Below, piece by piece: positions 6,968 through 15,496 of a stretch of 64,000 nucleotides of DNA (positions are counted from its first letter, which is position 1; each line of letters begins with the position of its first letter). Origin of the DNA: DAIDKA01 sp035485475 (GTDB taxonomy: Bacteria; Pseudomonadota; Gammaproteobacteria; Steroidobacterales; Steroidobacteraceae); NCBI GenBank assembly GCA_035485475.1, contig DATHOA010000185.1, positions 1 through 64,000 of the forward strand. The letters run 5' to 3'. Below the pieces are notes generated by a model. It saw only the letters and a program-made list of their open reading frames with translations, did not search any database and was not told the origin of the DNA. Made by a program: the position numbers and the translations under genes.

Positions 6968-9900
6968 ATGACCACGCGAAATAATGTGGCGCAATTGCGG
7001 CGTTCGATGTCGGTCAGCGCTGCACGCTACCTGGTATCGATAGCAGTGGCTGCAGCGATCGGCGGTGCAGCACTACCGCAACACGCGCTGGCGGCCGATG
7101 CCGTGGCCGCGGCCGACGGGCCGGCAACGCCGGTGGCTGCCGAGGAGAAGATCGAAGAGGTCACGGTCACCGGCTCGCGCATCGTGCGTACCCGTGACCT
7201 GGATGCGCCCAGCCCGATTGCTACCATCAGCAACGACGTGCTCGAGAGTTCGGCCTCAACCGGCATTGAGGCGATTCTGAATCAGCAGCCGCAGTTCGTA
7301 CCGTCGACCACCCAGTTCACGAGCCAGGTGCAGGCGACCCCGACGCAGTCGCCGGGTGCGGCTACCATCAATCTGCGCGGCCTGGGCAACAACCGCAACC
7401 TGGTGCTGGTCGATGGCCAGCGCTGGCAGCCGAGCAATGCGAGTCTGGTGGTCGATCTCAACACCATTCCGCTGGCCGCCGTCCAGAGTGTCGAGACGAT
7501 TACCGGTGGTGCCTCCGCGGTGTACGGTCCGGACGCCATCGCCGGAGTCGTGAACTTCGTCCTGAAGAAGGACTTCCAGGGCCTGGATGTGGACATTCAG
7601 CGCGGGGAGTCCTACAAGGGCGATGCCGGCAACACCCGCGGCAGCGTGCTCATGGGCATGAACAGCGGTGACAACCGCGGCAATGTCATGATCGGCCTGG
7701 ATTGGACCAAGCGCGACGCGGTGTATGCGGACCAGCGTAGCTTCTATACGAATGGCTACAGCGATCCGAACAACGTCAGTTCCGGCTTTGTGTTCGCGCC
7801 CTCGTATGAGCCGGGCTCCGGCGCGACGGCGCCATCCCAGGCGGCGCTCAACGGGCTGTTTCCGCAGGCGCCAGCGGGCACGGTAGGTACGACCACCGAA
7901 GTCTATTTCAACGGCGACGGCTCGCCGTTCGTGCAGCAGAATGGCGGCCTGGGCTACAACGGTCCGTTCAATGCCGCCGGCACCGGCCGTTATTCGGGCA
8001 TCAATGTCCTCAGCACCACCACCTCATCGCCCAACAACCTGCAACAGACCTACCAGGGCGGGTTGCTGTCCATTCCGCTGCAGCGCTATTCCGCCTTCGG
8101 CAGCGGTCATTTCGACATCAACGACAGCGTCACGGCCTACGCGAAACTGGACTACAACAATACCCAGGTGGCGAGCGAGAACGGTTATTCGCCCGCCATT
8201 ACCATCTGGGGGGTAACCGTTCCGCGATACAACACCCCCGGTCAGCCCCAGGACTCCACCTGGCTGCCGTCGGATCTCCTGACCTTGCTGAATTCGCGTG
8301 CCACCCCGAATGCGCCCTGGAGCCTGTACCAGGTCATCGACTACATGGGGCCTGAAACCGACACGACCACGACGGACACCTGGCAGATGACCGCGGGGCT
8401 GAAGGGCAAGCTGCCGTTCCGGGACTGGACCTGGGATATCTACGGATCGCAGGGCAAGACCCATGAAATCGACGATTTCACGGGCCTGCCCTCGCTGCAA
8501 CGTCTGTCGTACCTGGATCAGCTGCCCGATTTCGGCAAGGGCGCCAGCATTTCGGCACCCGCCGGGACCCCCTTCGGCTACGGCGAAAGCTGCACCAGCG
8601 GCCTGCCGGTGTTCCAGCAGTTCACACCGACCTCTGACTGCATCCAGAGCATCCAGGACCCGCTGAAAACCGAGCAGAACCTGAAGCAGACCATCGTCGA
8701 AGGCTACATCCAGGGATTGCTGTGGACACTGCCGGCCGGCGATGCGCGCTTCGACCTGGGCGCGACCTACCGCGGCGAGGAGTTCACCTACAGCCCCGGA
8801 AACCCGGTGGGCGCGATCACGGACAATCCGGTCGGCATCTTCCCCTCGAACTACACCTCGGGCGACATCAGCGTGAAGGAGGCCTATACCGAACTGCTGA
8901 TCCCGGTCCTCAAGCGGCTGCAACTGGAACTGGGTTACCGCGAGTCGGATTTCAACACCGCCGGCTACAAGGACACCTTCAAGGCGATGTTCACCTACAA
9001 GGCGATGGACGAACTGACCTTCCGCGGTGGTTACCAGAAGGCCACGCGTGCCCCGAATGTCGCCGAGTTGTACACCGGCGCCACGCAGAACGTCATTCCA
9101 TTCCCGCAGGAGGATCCCTGCTCGGCTTCGACGCTGTCGCCCTGGGGCAATGTGCCAAGCAACCCGAACCGAACGAAGGTCCAGGGGTTGTGCGAAGCAC
9201 TCATCGGCAACACCACCTCCCAGTTCAATACCCAGACCTTCAACGCAGCGACCTACGGCGTCGGTCCCAACGGCTGGACGCGCCAGGTCCCGACGTTCTT
9301 CCCGTTGGAAATCGAAAGCATCGAGGGCAACCCGCTCGTCAAACCGGAGACCGGCAAGACCTTCACCTTCGGTGCGGTCATCACCGACCCATTTGGCCTC
9401 GTTGGTTTCAGCTCCACCATTGACCTGTACCAGATCACGATCGACCAGACCATTGCGCCCGATCCGGCGGTTTCCATCTACAACAGCTGCTTCAACTCGG
9501 ACGGTTCGTCGAATCCCACATATTCGGTCACCAACTCGGCCTGCCAGTTGATTCAGCGTAATCCAATCACGGGCGACCGTGCTTCGGTCACCGCGTTGTA
9601 TTCGAACCTGGGCACGCTGGTGACGAATGGCGTGGATGTGGCCATGAACTACGGTCACAACATGGGACCCGGCACGCTTGGAGTCGGTACGGCGATGACC
9701 TACCTGAACAAGTACCAGTATCAGAACGAGGCCGGGTCACCGTACATCAACGCCAAAGGAACTTTGGATACGGTGAACACTGTTGCCGGCTCCGGCGGTC
9801 TGTTCAACTTCCGGGCCAACACTCATGTGCAGTACTCGTGGCAGGCACTCACGGTGGGCGTGGGCTGGGAGTTCCTCTCCAGCATCAAGGATCAATCCGC

Positions 9901-10138
9901 TTCCATGGATCCGTCCACCAAGGTGCTGCCCGTGCCCTCGTACAACCTGTTCAATCTGTACAGCACATACGCGTTCGGCAACGTGACGGTGCGCTTCGGT
10001 ATCGACAATCTGTTCAACAAGCAACCGCCGGTGGTCGGCAACAATCCCGGCGTCAACGACAGCTCGAACGTGACCAATCCGGGTCTGTATGACCCGATCG
10101 GCGTCCAGTTCTACCTCGGCCTGAACGCGAAGTTCTGA
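6968..10138 (+). CDS. TonB-dependent outer-membrane receptor
   Basis: A 1056-aa outer-membrane active transporter. It has a signal peptide with basic N-region, hydrophobic core and an Ala-x-Ala-type site near residue 42. The TonB box follows (EKIEEVTVTGSRI, about 63-75), then a plug domain (about 80-200, with NLRGLGNNRNLVLVDGQRW and GGASAVYGPDAIAGVVNFVL) and a long beta-barrel ending in LGLNAKF with the expected terminal Phe. The large size is typical of the receptors of Xanthomonadales and related groups that import complex organic substrates. ATG 6968 is chosen over GTG 6962 because GGGGAG lies 5 nt before it. Palindromic sites shared with the dioxygenase operon suggest that it imports the same compound or a precursor. 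Confidence 0.92.
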   Translation: MTTRNNVAQLRRSMSVSAARYLVSIAVAAAIGGAALPQHALAADAVAAADGPATPVAAEEKIEEVTVTGSRIVRTRDLDAPSPIATISNDVLESSASTGIEAILNQQPQFVPSTTQFTSQVQATPTQSPGAATINLRGLGNNRNLVLVDGQRWQPSNASLVVDLNTIPLAAVQSVETITGGASAVYGPDAIAGVVNFVLKKDFQGLDVDIQRGESYKGDAGNTRGSVLMGMNSGDNRGNVMIGLDWTKRDAVYADQRSFYTNGYSDPNNVSSGFVFAPSYEPGSGATAPSQAALNGLFPQAPAGTVGTTTEVYFNGDGSPFVQQNGGLGYNGPFNAAGTGRYSGINVLSTTTSSPNNLQQTYQGGLLSIPLQRYSAFGSGHFDINDSVTAYAKLDYNNTQVASENGYSPAITIWGVTVPRYNTPGQPQDSTWLPSDLLTLLNSRATPNAPWSLYQVIDYMGPETDTTTTDTWQMTAGLKGKLPFRDWTWDIYGSQGKTHEIDDFTGLPSLQRLSYLDQLPDFGKGASISAPAGTPFGYGESCTSGLPVFQQFTPTSDCIQSIQDPLKTEQNLKQTIVEGYIQGLLWTLPAGDARFDLGATYRGEEFTYSPGNPVGAITDNPVGIFPSNYTSGDISVKEAYTELLIPVLKRLQLELGYRESDFNTAGYKDTFKAMFTYKAMDELTFRGGYQKATRAPNVAELYTGATQNVIPFPQEDPCSASTLSPWGNVPSNPNRTKVQGLCEALIGNTTSQFNTQTFNAATYGVGPNGWTRQVPTFFPLEIESIEGNPLVKPETGKTFTFGAVITDPFGLVGFSSTIDLYQITIDQTIAPDPAVSIYNSCFNSDGSSNPTYSVTNSACQLIQRNPITGDRASVTALYSNLGTLVTNGVDVAMNYGHNMGPGTLGVGTAMTYLNKYQYQNEAGSPYINAKGTLDTVNTVAGSGGLFNFRANTHVQYSWQALTVGVGWEFLSSIKDQSASMDPSTKVLPVPSYNLFNLYSTYAFGNVTVRFGIDNLFNKQPPVVGNNPGVNDSSNVTNPGLYDPIGVQFYLGLNAKF

Positions 10139-10163
10139 ACGAATCTTTGCGAAAGTTGAAGAA

Positions 10164-10196
10164 GGGCGGTGAATCTGGAGTTCACCGCCCTTTTTT
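10164..10196 (+). terminator. Rho-independent terminator of the TonB receptor gene
   Basis: A perfect 10-bp stem (10164-10173 with 10181-10190), a 7-nt loop and six T residues (10191-10196), 25 nt after the receptor stop codon. The next gene begins only 17 nt later, so it needs its own promoter or read-through. Confidence 0.93.
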
Positions 10197-10213
10197 CTTA
10201 AGCTGCGTGGGCA

Positions 10214-11236
10214 ATGTCGAACCCGGTCCCGCAATTCGAACTGACACTGGCTGCGCAGCACGATGCCGCGGGGCGGCATCGCGAGGCCATCGATGCCCTG
10301 GCACGCGGCACCCAACGAGGCGACTTGGGTTGCAGGACGCAGCTCGGCAAGCGGCTGCTGGCGGGCGACCGGGCGCCCGCACTGCCGCAGGAGGGCGCGC
10401 GTTTTCTGCACGAGGCGGCCGTTCAGGGCGAGCCGGAGGCGGCCGCCCGCATGGCGGCGCTGACGGCGCTCGGCCACTGCTTCAAGCAAAGTTGGCAGGA
10501 GGCCCTGCGCTGGCTGATGGTGGCCGCCGAACGCCGCTGGCAGCCGGCACGGGAACAGCTGCTGGTGCTGGCCAACGGTACACCGGACATCGACCTGACG
10601 AGTTGGTCGACCCCTCACCCCGGTAACGATCTGAGCGTGGAGCCGAAGGTCCGTGCGCTGGATGCCTTCATTACGCCCGCGGTCTGTGACTGGCTGATCG
10701 CGCGGGCCCGCAGCCGTCTGACCCGCGCCCGCGTTTACGATCCGGTGAATCGCGAGGATGTCATTGGTCAAACGCGCACCAATTCCGTCGCGAACTTCGG
10801 CCTCGCTGACGTCGAACTGCTGGAGGTACTGCTGCAGGCGAAAATGTCCCGCGCCTGCGGGGTGCCGATGAACCACATGGAAGCTCCGGCCGTGCTCAAC
10901 TACGAAGCCGGTGAGGAGGCTGCAAATCACTACGATTTCGTCAACCCCGCCATACCCGACTACGCCGGGGAAATTGCCCGCAACGGACAACGGGTCGTGA
11001 CCTTCCTGGTCTATCTCAATGATGACTATGAAGGTGGGGAGACCGGCTTTCCGACCCTGGGGTTCAGCCACAAGGGTCGGCGCGGGCAGGGGCTTTATTT
11101 CGTCAACGCCTTGTCCGACCTGCAACCGGACCTGCGCATGCTGCACGCCGGTCGCCCGCTGACCCGGGGAGTGAAATGGCTCGTCTCGCAGTTCATCCGC
11201 AGTCGCCCCACGCGCGACGCACCGCGGATTGACTAG
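10214..11236 (+). CDS. Prolyl-4-hydroxylase-type 2OG-Fe(II) oxygenase with N-terminal Sel1-like repeats
   Basis: A 340-aa protein with two parts. Residues about 8-120 are helical repeats of Sel1/TPR type (AAQHDAAGRHREAIDALARG, TQLGKRLLAGD, EALRWLMVAAERRWQPA), a protein-interaction module. Residues about 145-335 form a P4H-like double-stranded beta-helix with iron ligands His239, Asp241 and His311, and Lys321 for the 2-oxoglutarate carboxylate. It could hydroxylate a prolyl or other residue in a partner protein. Such genes are often found next to large TonB receptors, as here, though the terminator between them argues against a simple operon. It overlaps the convergent MFS gene by 4 nt. The substrate is unknown. 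Confidence 0.85.
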   Translation: MSNPVPQFELTLAAQHDAAGRHREAIDALARGTQRGDLGCRTQLGKRLLAGDRAPALPQEGARFLHEAAVQGEPEAAARMAALTALGHCFKQSWQEALRWLMVAAERRWQPAREQLLVLANGTPDIDLTSWSTPHPGNDLSVEPKVRALDAFITPAVCDWLIARARSRLTRARVYDPVNREDVIGQTRTNSVANFGLADVELLEVLLQAKMSRACGVPMNHMEAPAVLNYEAGEEAANHYDFVNPAIPDYAGEIARNGQRVVTFLVYLNDDYEGGETGFPTLGFSHKGRRGQGLYFVNALSDLQPDLRMLHAGRPLTRGVKWLVSQFIRSRPTRDAPRID

Positions 11237-12483
11237 GCGCTGCGCTGCACGGCGGCCGGACGCCGCAGCGTATAGAACAGCAGCAACGCCGTCATACCCA
11301 GCAACACCGCCAGCGCGGACACCGTCAGCGAAGCGTGAATGCCCACGATGCCGCCGATCAGGCCGACCGTGATACCGCTGAAGGCACGCATCCCCAGTGC
11401 TGCCATATTATAGAGCCCGATCACGCGACCGCGGATCGCGGCCGGCGCATTCATCTGCACCAGGGTTTGCGCCATGCTGTTGAACGACAGCTCGAACATT
11501 CCCGCCACGAACAGTGCGCCGAGGGCCAATGGGTAGGCGTGGACCGTCGCGAAGGCGGCGATGGCCAGTGTCCACGCCATGGCGAGCAGCAGCGCGGTGC
11601 GCGGATCGGGTCGCAACAGCGACAGCGATTCCAGGGCAATGCCGGCCACCAGCGCGCCACAGGCATCCGCGGCGAGCAGCATGCTGTAATCCACGCCGGG
11701 ATTGCCGTGACCCAGATCCTGTGCAAACCCGGGCATCTGCGCCTGGTAGGCATTGCCCACGAAGAACGCTGCGATACCGGCGAGGCTGGTCGCCGTGACG
11801 ATGGCCCGATCGCCCGCGATGTCGCGGATCGTGTGCACGATATCCGCGAGGCCCTTCACGGCACGCGTGACCGGCGCGGCCCCGATGCGAAACCGCGGGC
11901 CATAGGGCGCCTTCCACAGCCACAACAATAAGGGCAGATAGAACACAACGTTCAGGAAGATCCCGTAGGTGGGTCCAAGCAGCAGCATGATGAGGCCGCC
12001 CACGGCCGGCCCCACCAGCACGCCGAGCGTGCGCGCCGTGGCGTTGAGACGCACGGCGCTGGGCAACTGTGCACCACCGGCGATGTCGTGCAGGAGCAGC
12101 TGACTCGAGGTCTGCCAGACCACGCCGGCGAGACCGTGCAGGATGAGCAGGATCACCGCATCGTGCATCTGCAGACTGTCGGTGATGAAGAAGTAACCCC
12201 ACCCCAGCGAGCAGGTCATGAACAGCACCATGCCGCACTGGATCAGGCGTCGTGGATCAATCCGGTCGGCGAGTGCGCCGGCGGCCACGGAGAACAGCAG
12301 GAAGGGCGCCCAGTGCGAAATGACGGCGAAGCCCGCGAGCGCGGCGGAGTGAAACTTCTGGAATGCCATCCAGTAGCTGATCACGTGCTCGATGTTGTCG
12401 GCCATCATCGCCAGCACGTAGGTGCTGAAGTGCGCGCGGTAGCCCGGGTTATGCATCGCCGCAAACGACATCCGTGTGGACAC
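11233..12483 (-). CDS. MFS transporter of MFS_3/EntS-like type
   Basis: A 416-aa inner-membrane transporter with about twelve hydrophobic segments. The GALADRIDPRRLIQCGM loop is motif A, and the SAVRLNATARTLGVLVGPAVGG and LVQMNAPAAIRGRVIGLYNMAALGM segments are characteristic of the MFS_3 group, which includes enterobactin exporter EntS and macrolide exporters. Start codon is GTG 12483 or ATG 12471; GTG gives a 7-nt gap to the regulator gene. It follows the His-rich PadR gene in the same direction and is presumably repressed by it. Export of a siderophore, metal chelator or toxic compound is a reasonable guess only. Confidence 0.84.
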   Translation of the reverse strand: MSTRMSFAAMHNPGYRAHFSTYVLAMMADNIEHVISYWMAFQKFHSAALAGFAVISHWAPFLLFSVAAGALADRIDPRRLIQCGMVLFMTCSLGWGYFFITDSLQMHDAVILLILHGLAGVVWQTSSQLLLHDIAGGAQLPSAVRLNATARTLGVLVGPAVGGLIMLLLGPTYGIFLNVVFYLPLLLWLWKAPYGPRFRIGAAPVTRAVKGLADIVHTIRDIAGDRAIVTATSLAGIAAFFVGNAYQAQMPGFAQDLGHGNPGVDYSMLLAADACGALVAGIALESLSLLRPDPRTALLLAMAWTLAIAAFATVHAYPLALGALFVAGMFELSFNSMAQTLVQMNAPAAIRGRVIGLYNMAALGMRAFSGITVGLIGGIVGIHASLTVSALAVLLGMTALLLFYTLRRPAAVQRSA

Positions 12484-12489
12484 GGGTTG

Positions 12490-13164
12490 CTACTGCAGTG
12501 CGCGGATGTCGGCGGCCGCCTGGCGCAGGATAGCGGCGATGCGCAGCTGCTCAGCGCGCGGCGCGTCCATCTTCGACGCGAGCGCCAGTTTCAAATCAAA
12601 GCGCGCCACCTGCAATTCAGGTGCGCCCGCGTCCTGGCTCGGATCGCCTTCATGCGCTGATTCGCCGGCAGCGGCTTCAGGCTGCAGCGCATGCCGGAAC
12701 TTGCGCATGCGCCGCCCGATCTGCTGCAGCTGCGCCAGCAGCGTCTCGAGGGCAGTACGATTGTCGGCCAGATGCTTGCGCCCCGTTTCGGTGATGCTGT
12801 AGAGCTTGCGCGTGCCCTCGAGCGCGACGCTGGCGTAGCCGATTTCCTCCAGGTAGGTGAGGGCGGGATAGACCATGCCGGGGCTGGGTGAGTAGTAGCC
12901 GCTCGAGCGTTCCTCGACGGCCTTGATGAGTTCGTAGCCGTGGCTGGGTTTCTCGGCCAGCAATGCCAGCAGCAGCAGCTGCAGGTCCGCCGAGCCGAGT
13001 TTGCGTCCGGGTCCAAATCCGCCCCGGCCGGCGCCGCGGGGTCCGAACCCCTCGCCAAAATGATGGCCGAAGCCGAAGAAGCCGCCGGGATGACCGCCGT
13101 GGCGGATGCCGTGATGAGGGGTGTGGCCATGATGGCCGTGGTCGTGATGATGGAAAAAGCGCAT
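12490..13164 (-). CDS. PadR-family regulator with His-rich N-terminus (YqjI-like)
   Basis: A 224-aa winged-helix regulator. Residues 1-35 are extremely His/Gly rich (HHHDHGHHGHTPHHG and more), and residues about 55-135 form the PadR HTH (LQLLLLALLAEKPSHGYELI, YSPSPGMVYPALTYLEEIG). This arrangement matches E. coli YqjI, a PadR regulator whose His-rich tail binds nickel or iron, as I recall it. The C-terminal helical part (about 140-224) would dimerise. It lies 6 nt before the MFS gene in one operon and has a 14-bp palindrome upstream. Metal-responsive control of the MFS gene is inferred from the His tail. Confidence 0.87.
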   Translation of the reverse strand: MRFFHHHDHGHHGHTPHHGIRHGGHPGGFFGFGHHFGEGFGPRGAGRGGFGPGRKLGSADLQLLLLALLAEKPSHGYELIKAVEERSSGYYSPSPGMVYPALTYLEEIGYASVALEGTRKLYSITETGRKHLADNRTALETLLAQLQQIGRRMRKFRHALQPEAAAGESAHEGDPSQDAGAPELQVARFDLKLALASKMDAPRAEQLRIAAILRQAAADIRALQ

Positions 13165-13208
13165 GATGACTCCTTGAGTCAGTCTTAAGTCGCATTGTGC
13201 GATCTATC

Positions 13209-13222
13209 TAAGATATATCTTA
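13209..13222 (-). promoter_or_regulatory. Palindromic operator of the PadR-MFS operon
   Basis: TAAGATATATCTTA is a perfect 14-bp palindrome, 44 nt upstream of the PadR start, in an AT-rich island of an otherwise GC-rich region. A related CTTAAG half-site lies nearer the gene (about 13183-13188). Autorepression by the PadR protein is the simplest reading; it could also affect the divergent tadA gene. Confidence 0.6.
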
Positions 13223-13278
13223 AGTGGATGCGACCTGCTGGTCAAGCCCGTGGGCGGCGCTTGGGCTAAGGTGCGGCC

Positions 13279-13731
13279 ATGGGTCTTGCCGATGCCGATT
13301 ACATGCGCTTATGCCTCGCGCTCGCAGCGCAGGCGCAGCAGCACGGCGAAGTACCCGTGGGCGCGGTCCTGGTATTGGCAGGGCGTGTGATCGCTGAAGG
13401 CAGCAATTGCCCGATCGCCAGCCACGATCCGACGGCGCATGCCGAAATCGAAGCGCTGCGGGCGGGCGGAACGGCGCTGGGCAGCTATCGGCTCACCGAC
13501 ACCACGCTGTACGTGACGCTTGAGCCTTGCGCGATGTGCGCAGCGGCGATTGTCCATGCGCGGGTGCGCCGCGTGGTGTTCGGCGCGTGGGATCCACGCG
13601 CCGGCGCGGCCGGCAGCATTGTCGATATCTTCCGGCTACCCGGACTCAATCACCGCGTCGATGTGTTCGGGGGTGTGTTGGGCGAGGAGTGCGCGGCACA
13701 GCTGCAGCAGTTTTTCGCGCAGCGCCGCTGA
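13279..13731 (+). CDS. tadA: tRNA-specific adenosine deaminase TadA
   Basis: Cytidine/deoxycytidylate-deaminase-fold enzyme that converts the wobble adenosine 34 to inosine in tRNA-Arg(ACG). Zinc ligands and catalytic residues are clear: His54 and Glu56 (HAEIEAL), Cys84 and Cys87 (PCAMC). The segments VGAVLV and VVFGAWDPRAGAAGS are typical. At 150 aa it is slightly shorter than the E. coli protein and lacks some C-terminal tail. The start ATG at 13279 is the only reasonable one. It is convergent with mltF, a neighbour arrangement common in gammaproteobacteria. Confidence 0.95.
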   Translation: MGLADADYMRLCLALAAQAQQHGEVPVGAVLVLAGRVIAEGSNCPIASHDPTAHAEIEALRAGGTALGSYRLTDTTLYVTLEPCAMCAAAIVHARVRRVVFGAWDPRAGAAGSIVDIFRLPGLNHRVDVFGGVLGEECAAQLQQFFAQRR

Positions 13732-13736
13732 GACTG

Positions 13737-15194
13737 TCAAGCCGCGGGCCGCCCGACCCAGGTGGCATCCGGATTCGCCTGGGCTGGCTGGACCTTGATC
13801 GGTCCGGGTGGCTGCCACTCCAGCAGTTTCAGGAACCGCTGGATGCGATCGACGAATTGCGCCGGTTCCGCGCCACGCGCGAAGCCGTGTTTGAGTCGGT
13901 CATACCAGGTCTCATCGGCCAGCAGCGGCAGCTGTTCGCGCACGTCCTGCCACGAGTCCGGATTCTTGCCGCGCATCTGGGCGAGCCGGCGTGCGTCTTC
14001 GACATGTCCATAGCCCACGTTGTAAGCCGCGATCGCCAGCCAGGTCCGATCCGGCTCGGGAATATGCGCCGGCACTTTCGCGCGCACTTCCTGGAAGTAG
14101 CGCGCCCCGGCGAGGATGCTCTCATGGGCATCCGAACGGTCCTCCACGCCCAGCGAATCGGCCGTATTCGAGGTGAGCATCATCACGCCCGATGCGCCCA
14201 TCGAGGATTGCGCGTCGGGGTCCCACTTGGACTCCTGGTAGCCGATCGCGGCCAGCAGGCGCCAGTCGACACCGGTCTGTTCCGAGGCTTCCTCAAACCA
14301 GGCACGGTACTGCGGCAGTCGCGCGGCGATGTCCTGATGGAACTGGCGCGTGTCCTGATAGGCCAGCACCCGACGATCCTGCAACGGCGGCATCAGCAGC
14401 GAGGCGAGCAGGCCGGTGTGCTGCACGGTCTCGATGTAGCGGTTCACGGCGGCGTACAGATCCGGGTCGGTGTGCCGCACCACCCACTGGACGGGTCGGG
14501 ATTCCGGCAGGGCAAAGGCGGCCACCACATCCGGGTACAGGTGCCGGGCATAGGCGTATTCACTGGCATCGACCACGGCGTAATCCCCGACGCCGTTCTG
14601 GATATCCTGCAGCGGGTCCACGCCATGAGGCGAAATCGCGGTCCAGCCAAGCTTCGGGAACAGCCGGATCTTCAGCCGCTGCAGCATCTGCTCCTGAGGG
14701 CTCCCGGCCCTGACCAGCACATGCAGGGAGGCGAGATCTTCCAGCGCGGGCTGGTCCTCGCCCCGGCGATAGACGACCAGCTGCGGAACATGGTCATACA
14801 CCGCTGCGGCATCGCCCACCTGCGTCCAGGACTTGTCCGCCGTCAGCTGAGCGGCAGCGATGTCGGCTCGACCGGCCGCAAGCTCGGCACGCATCAGCGC
14901 CGGGCTGGCGACGGGGTACATGTACAGATCGAAGCCCTGCTCGCGCGCGAACTCCTGCGCCAGCCGAAACTCCAGACCCTCGGTCCCGCGCGTGCCCTTG
15001 GTATAGGTGGTCGGCCCCTCGAGGGTGACTACCCGCAGCTCGCCTTTGCCCTGCACCGGATTGACCGACCGCGGGGGAGGCGAGTAGCTGGCCGCGACCA
15101 GAAACATCAGTGCCACGCCGGCCATGACGCAGCGGGTAACTTGCCTTCCCTTATAGAACCGATAGAACGAGTCCATGGTCGACAATCGACGCAT
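13737..15194 (-). CDS. mltF: Membrane-bound lytic murein transglycosylase F
   Basis: A 485-aa periplasmic enzyme that cleaves peptidoglycan glycan strands, forming 1,6-anhydromuramic acid ends. After an N-terminal membrane anchor (VMAGVALMFLVAAS, about residues 23-36) comes a solute-binding-protein-like regulatory domain (about 50-275, TYTKGTRGTEGLEFRLAQEFA). The SLT domain follows (about 300-450) with catalytic Glu321 in AIGYQESKWDP and the downstream MGASGVMMLT and AAYNVGYGHVEDA motifs. This two-domain order is diagnostic of MltF. The ATG at 15194 has GAGG 5 nt upstream. The segment 15195-15356 before the tRNA holds no gene. Confidence 0.94.
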   Translation of the reverse strand: MRRLSTMDSFYRFYKGRQVTRCVMAGVALMFLVAASYSPPPRSVNPVQGKGELRVVTLEGPTTYTKGTRGTEGLEFRLAQEFAREQGFDLYMYPVASPALMRAELAAGRADIAAAQLTADKSWTQVGDAAAVYDHVPQLVVYRRGEDQPALEDLASLHVLVRAGSPQEQMLQRLKIRLFPKLGWTAISPHGVDPLQDIQNGVGDYAVVDASEYAYARHLYPDVVAAFALPESRPVQWVVRHTDPDLYAAVNRYIETVQHTGLLASLLMPPLQDRRVLAYQDTRQFHQDIAARLPQYRAWFEEASEQTGVDWRLLAAIGYQESKWDPDAQSSMGASGVMMLTSNTADSLGVEDRSDAHESILAGARYFQEVRAKVPAHIPEPDRTWLAIAAYNVGYGHVEDARRLAQMRGKNPDSWQDVREQLPLLADETWYDRLKHGFARGAEPAQFVDRIQRFLKLLEWQPPGPIKVQPAQANPDATWVGRPAA

Positions 15195-15356
15195 CGGGAC
15201 CTCACTTCAAGCCTTCAGGTTCGGCTAGAATACCGTACCGAAGCCCAGCGCAGGCCCACGGTGCGACAGAACGCGGATGGATTATGTCTAGCCGCTATTT
15301 GGGGGCACAAGTGATTGTTTTTGAAAGTAAAATTCCGCGCTGGGTTTGGGCAGTCC

Positions 15357-15449
15357 GGAGAGGTACCGAAGTGGTCACAACGGCGCCGACTCGAAATCGG
15401 ATGGTCGGGTAATTCCGGCACGTGGGTTCGAATCCCACCCTCTCCGCCA
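15357..15449 (+). tRNA. tRNA-Ser (anticodon CGA)
   Basis: The acceptor stem GGAGAGG pairs with CCTCTCC (15439-15445), followed by discriminator G and an encoded CCA (15447-15449). The anticodon loop CTCGAAA gives CGA, reading UCG. A long variable arm with GTCGG/CCGGC stem and a T-arm GTGGG-TTCGAAT-CCCAC are present, as expected for a class II serine tRNA. Confidence 0.97.
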
Positions 15450-15496
15450 CTTATGTGAAAATCGTGACCAGCAGCCCCACGCTTTCGGAGTAATCG

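Noticed and set aside
8024..9658. 544-aa minus-strand frame opposite the TonB receptor
   Set aside because: A shadow of a GC-rich gene with no recognisable domain; the plus strand encodes a complete receptor.
9737..11146. 469-aa minus-strand frame across the receptor end and the P4H gene
   Set aside because: It spans two real plus-strand genes and the terminator at 10164-10196, with no domain signal.
13527..15314. 595-aa plus-strand frame opposite mltF
   Set aside because: It overlaps tadA in another frame and mltF on the other strand; composition is Arg/Gly/His-rich as expected for a shadow frame.
15305..15333. tRNA promoter with TAAAAT at 15328-15333
   Set aside because: The -10 box is good but no acceptable -35 box lies at 16-18 nt, so I did not list it as a feature.
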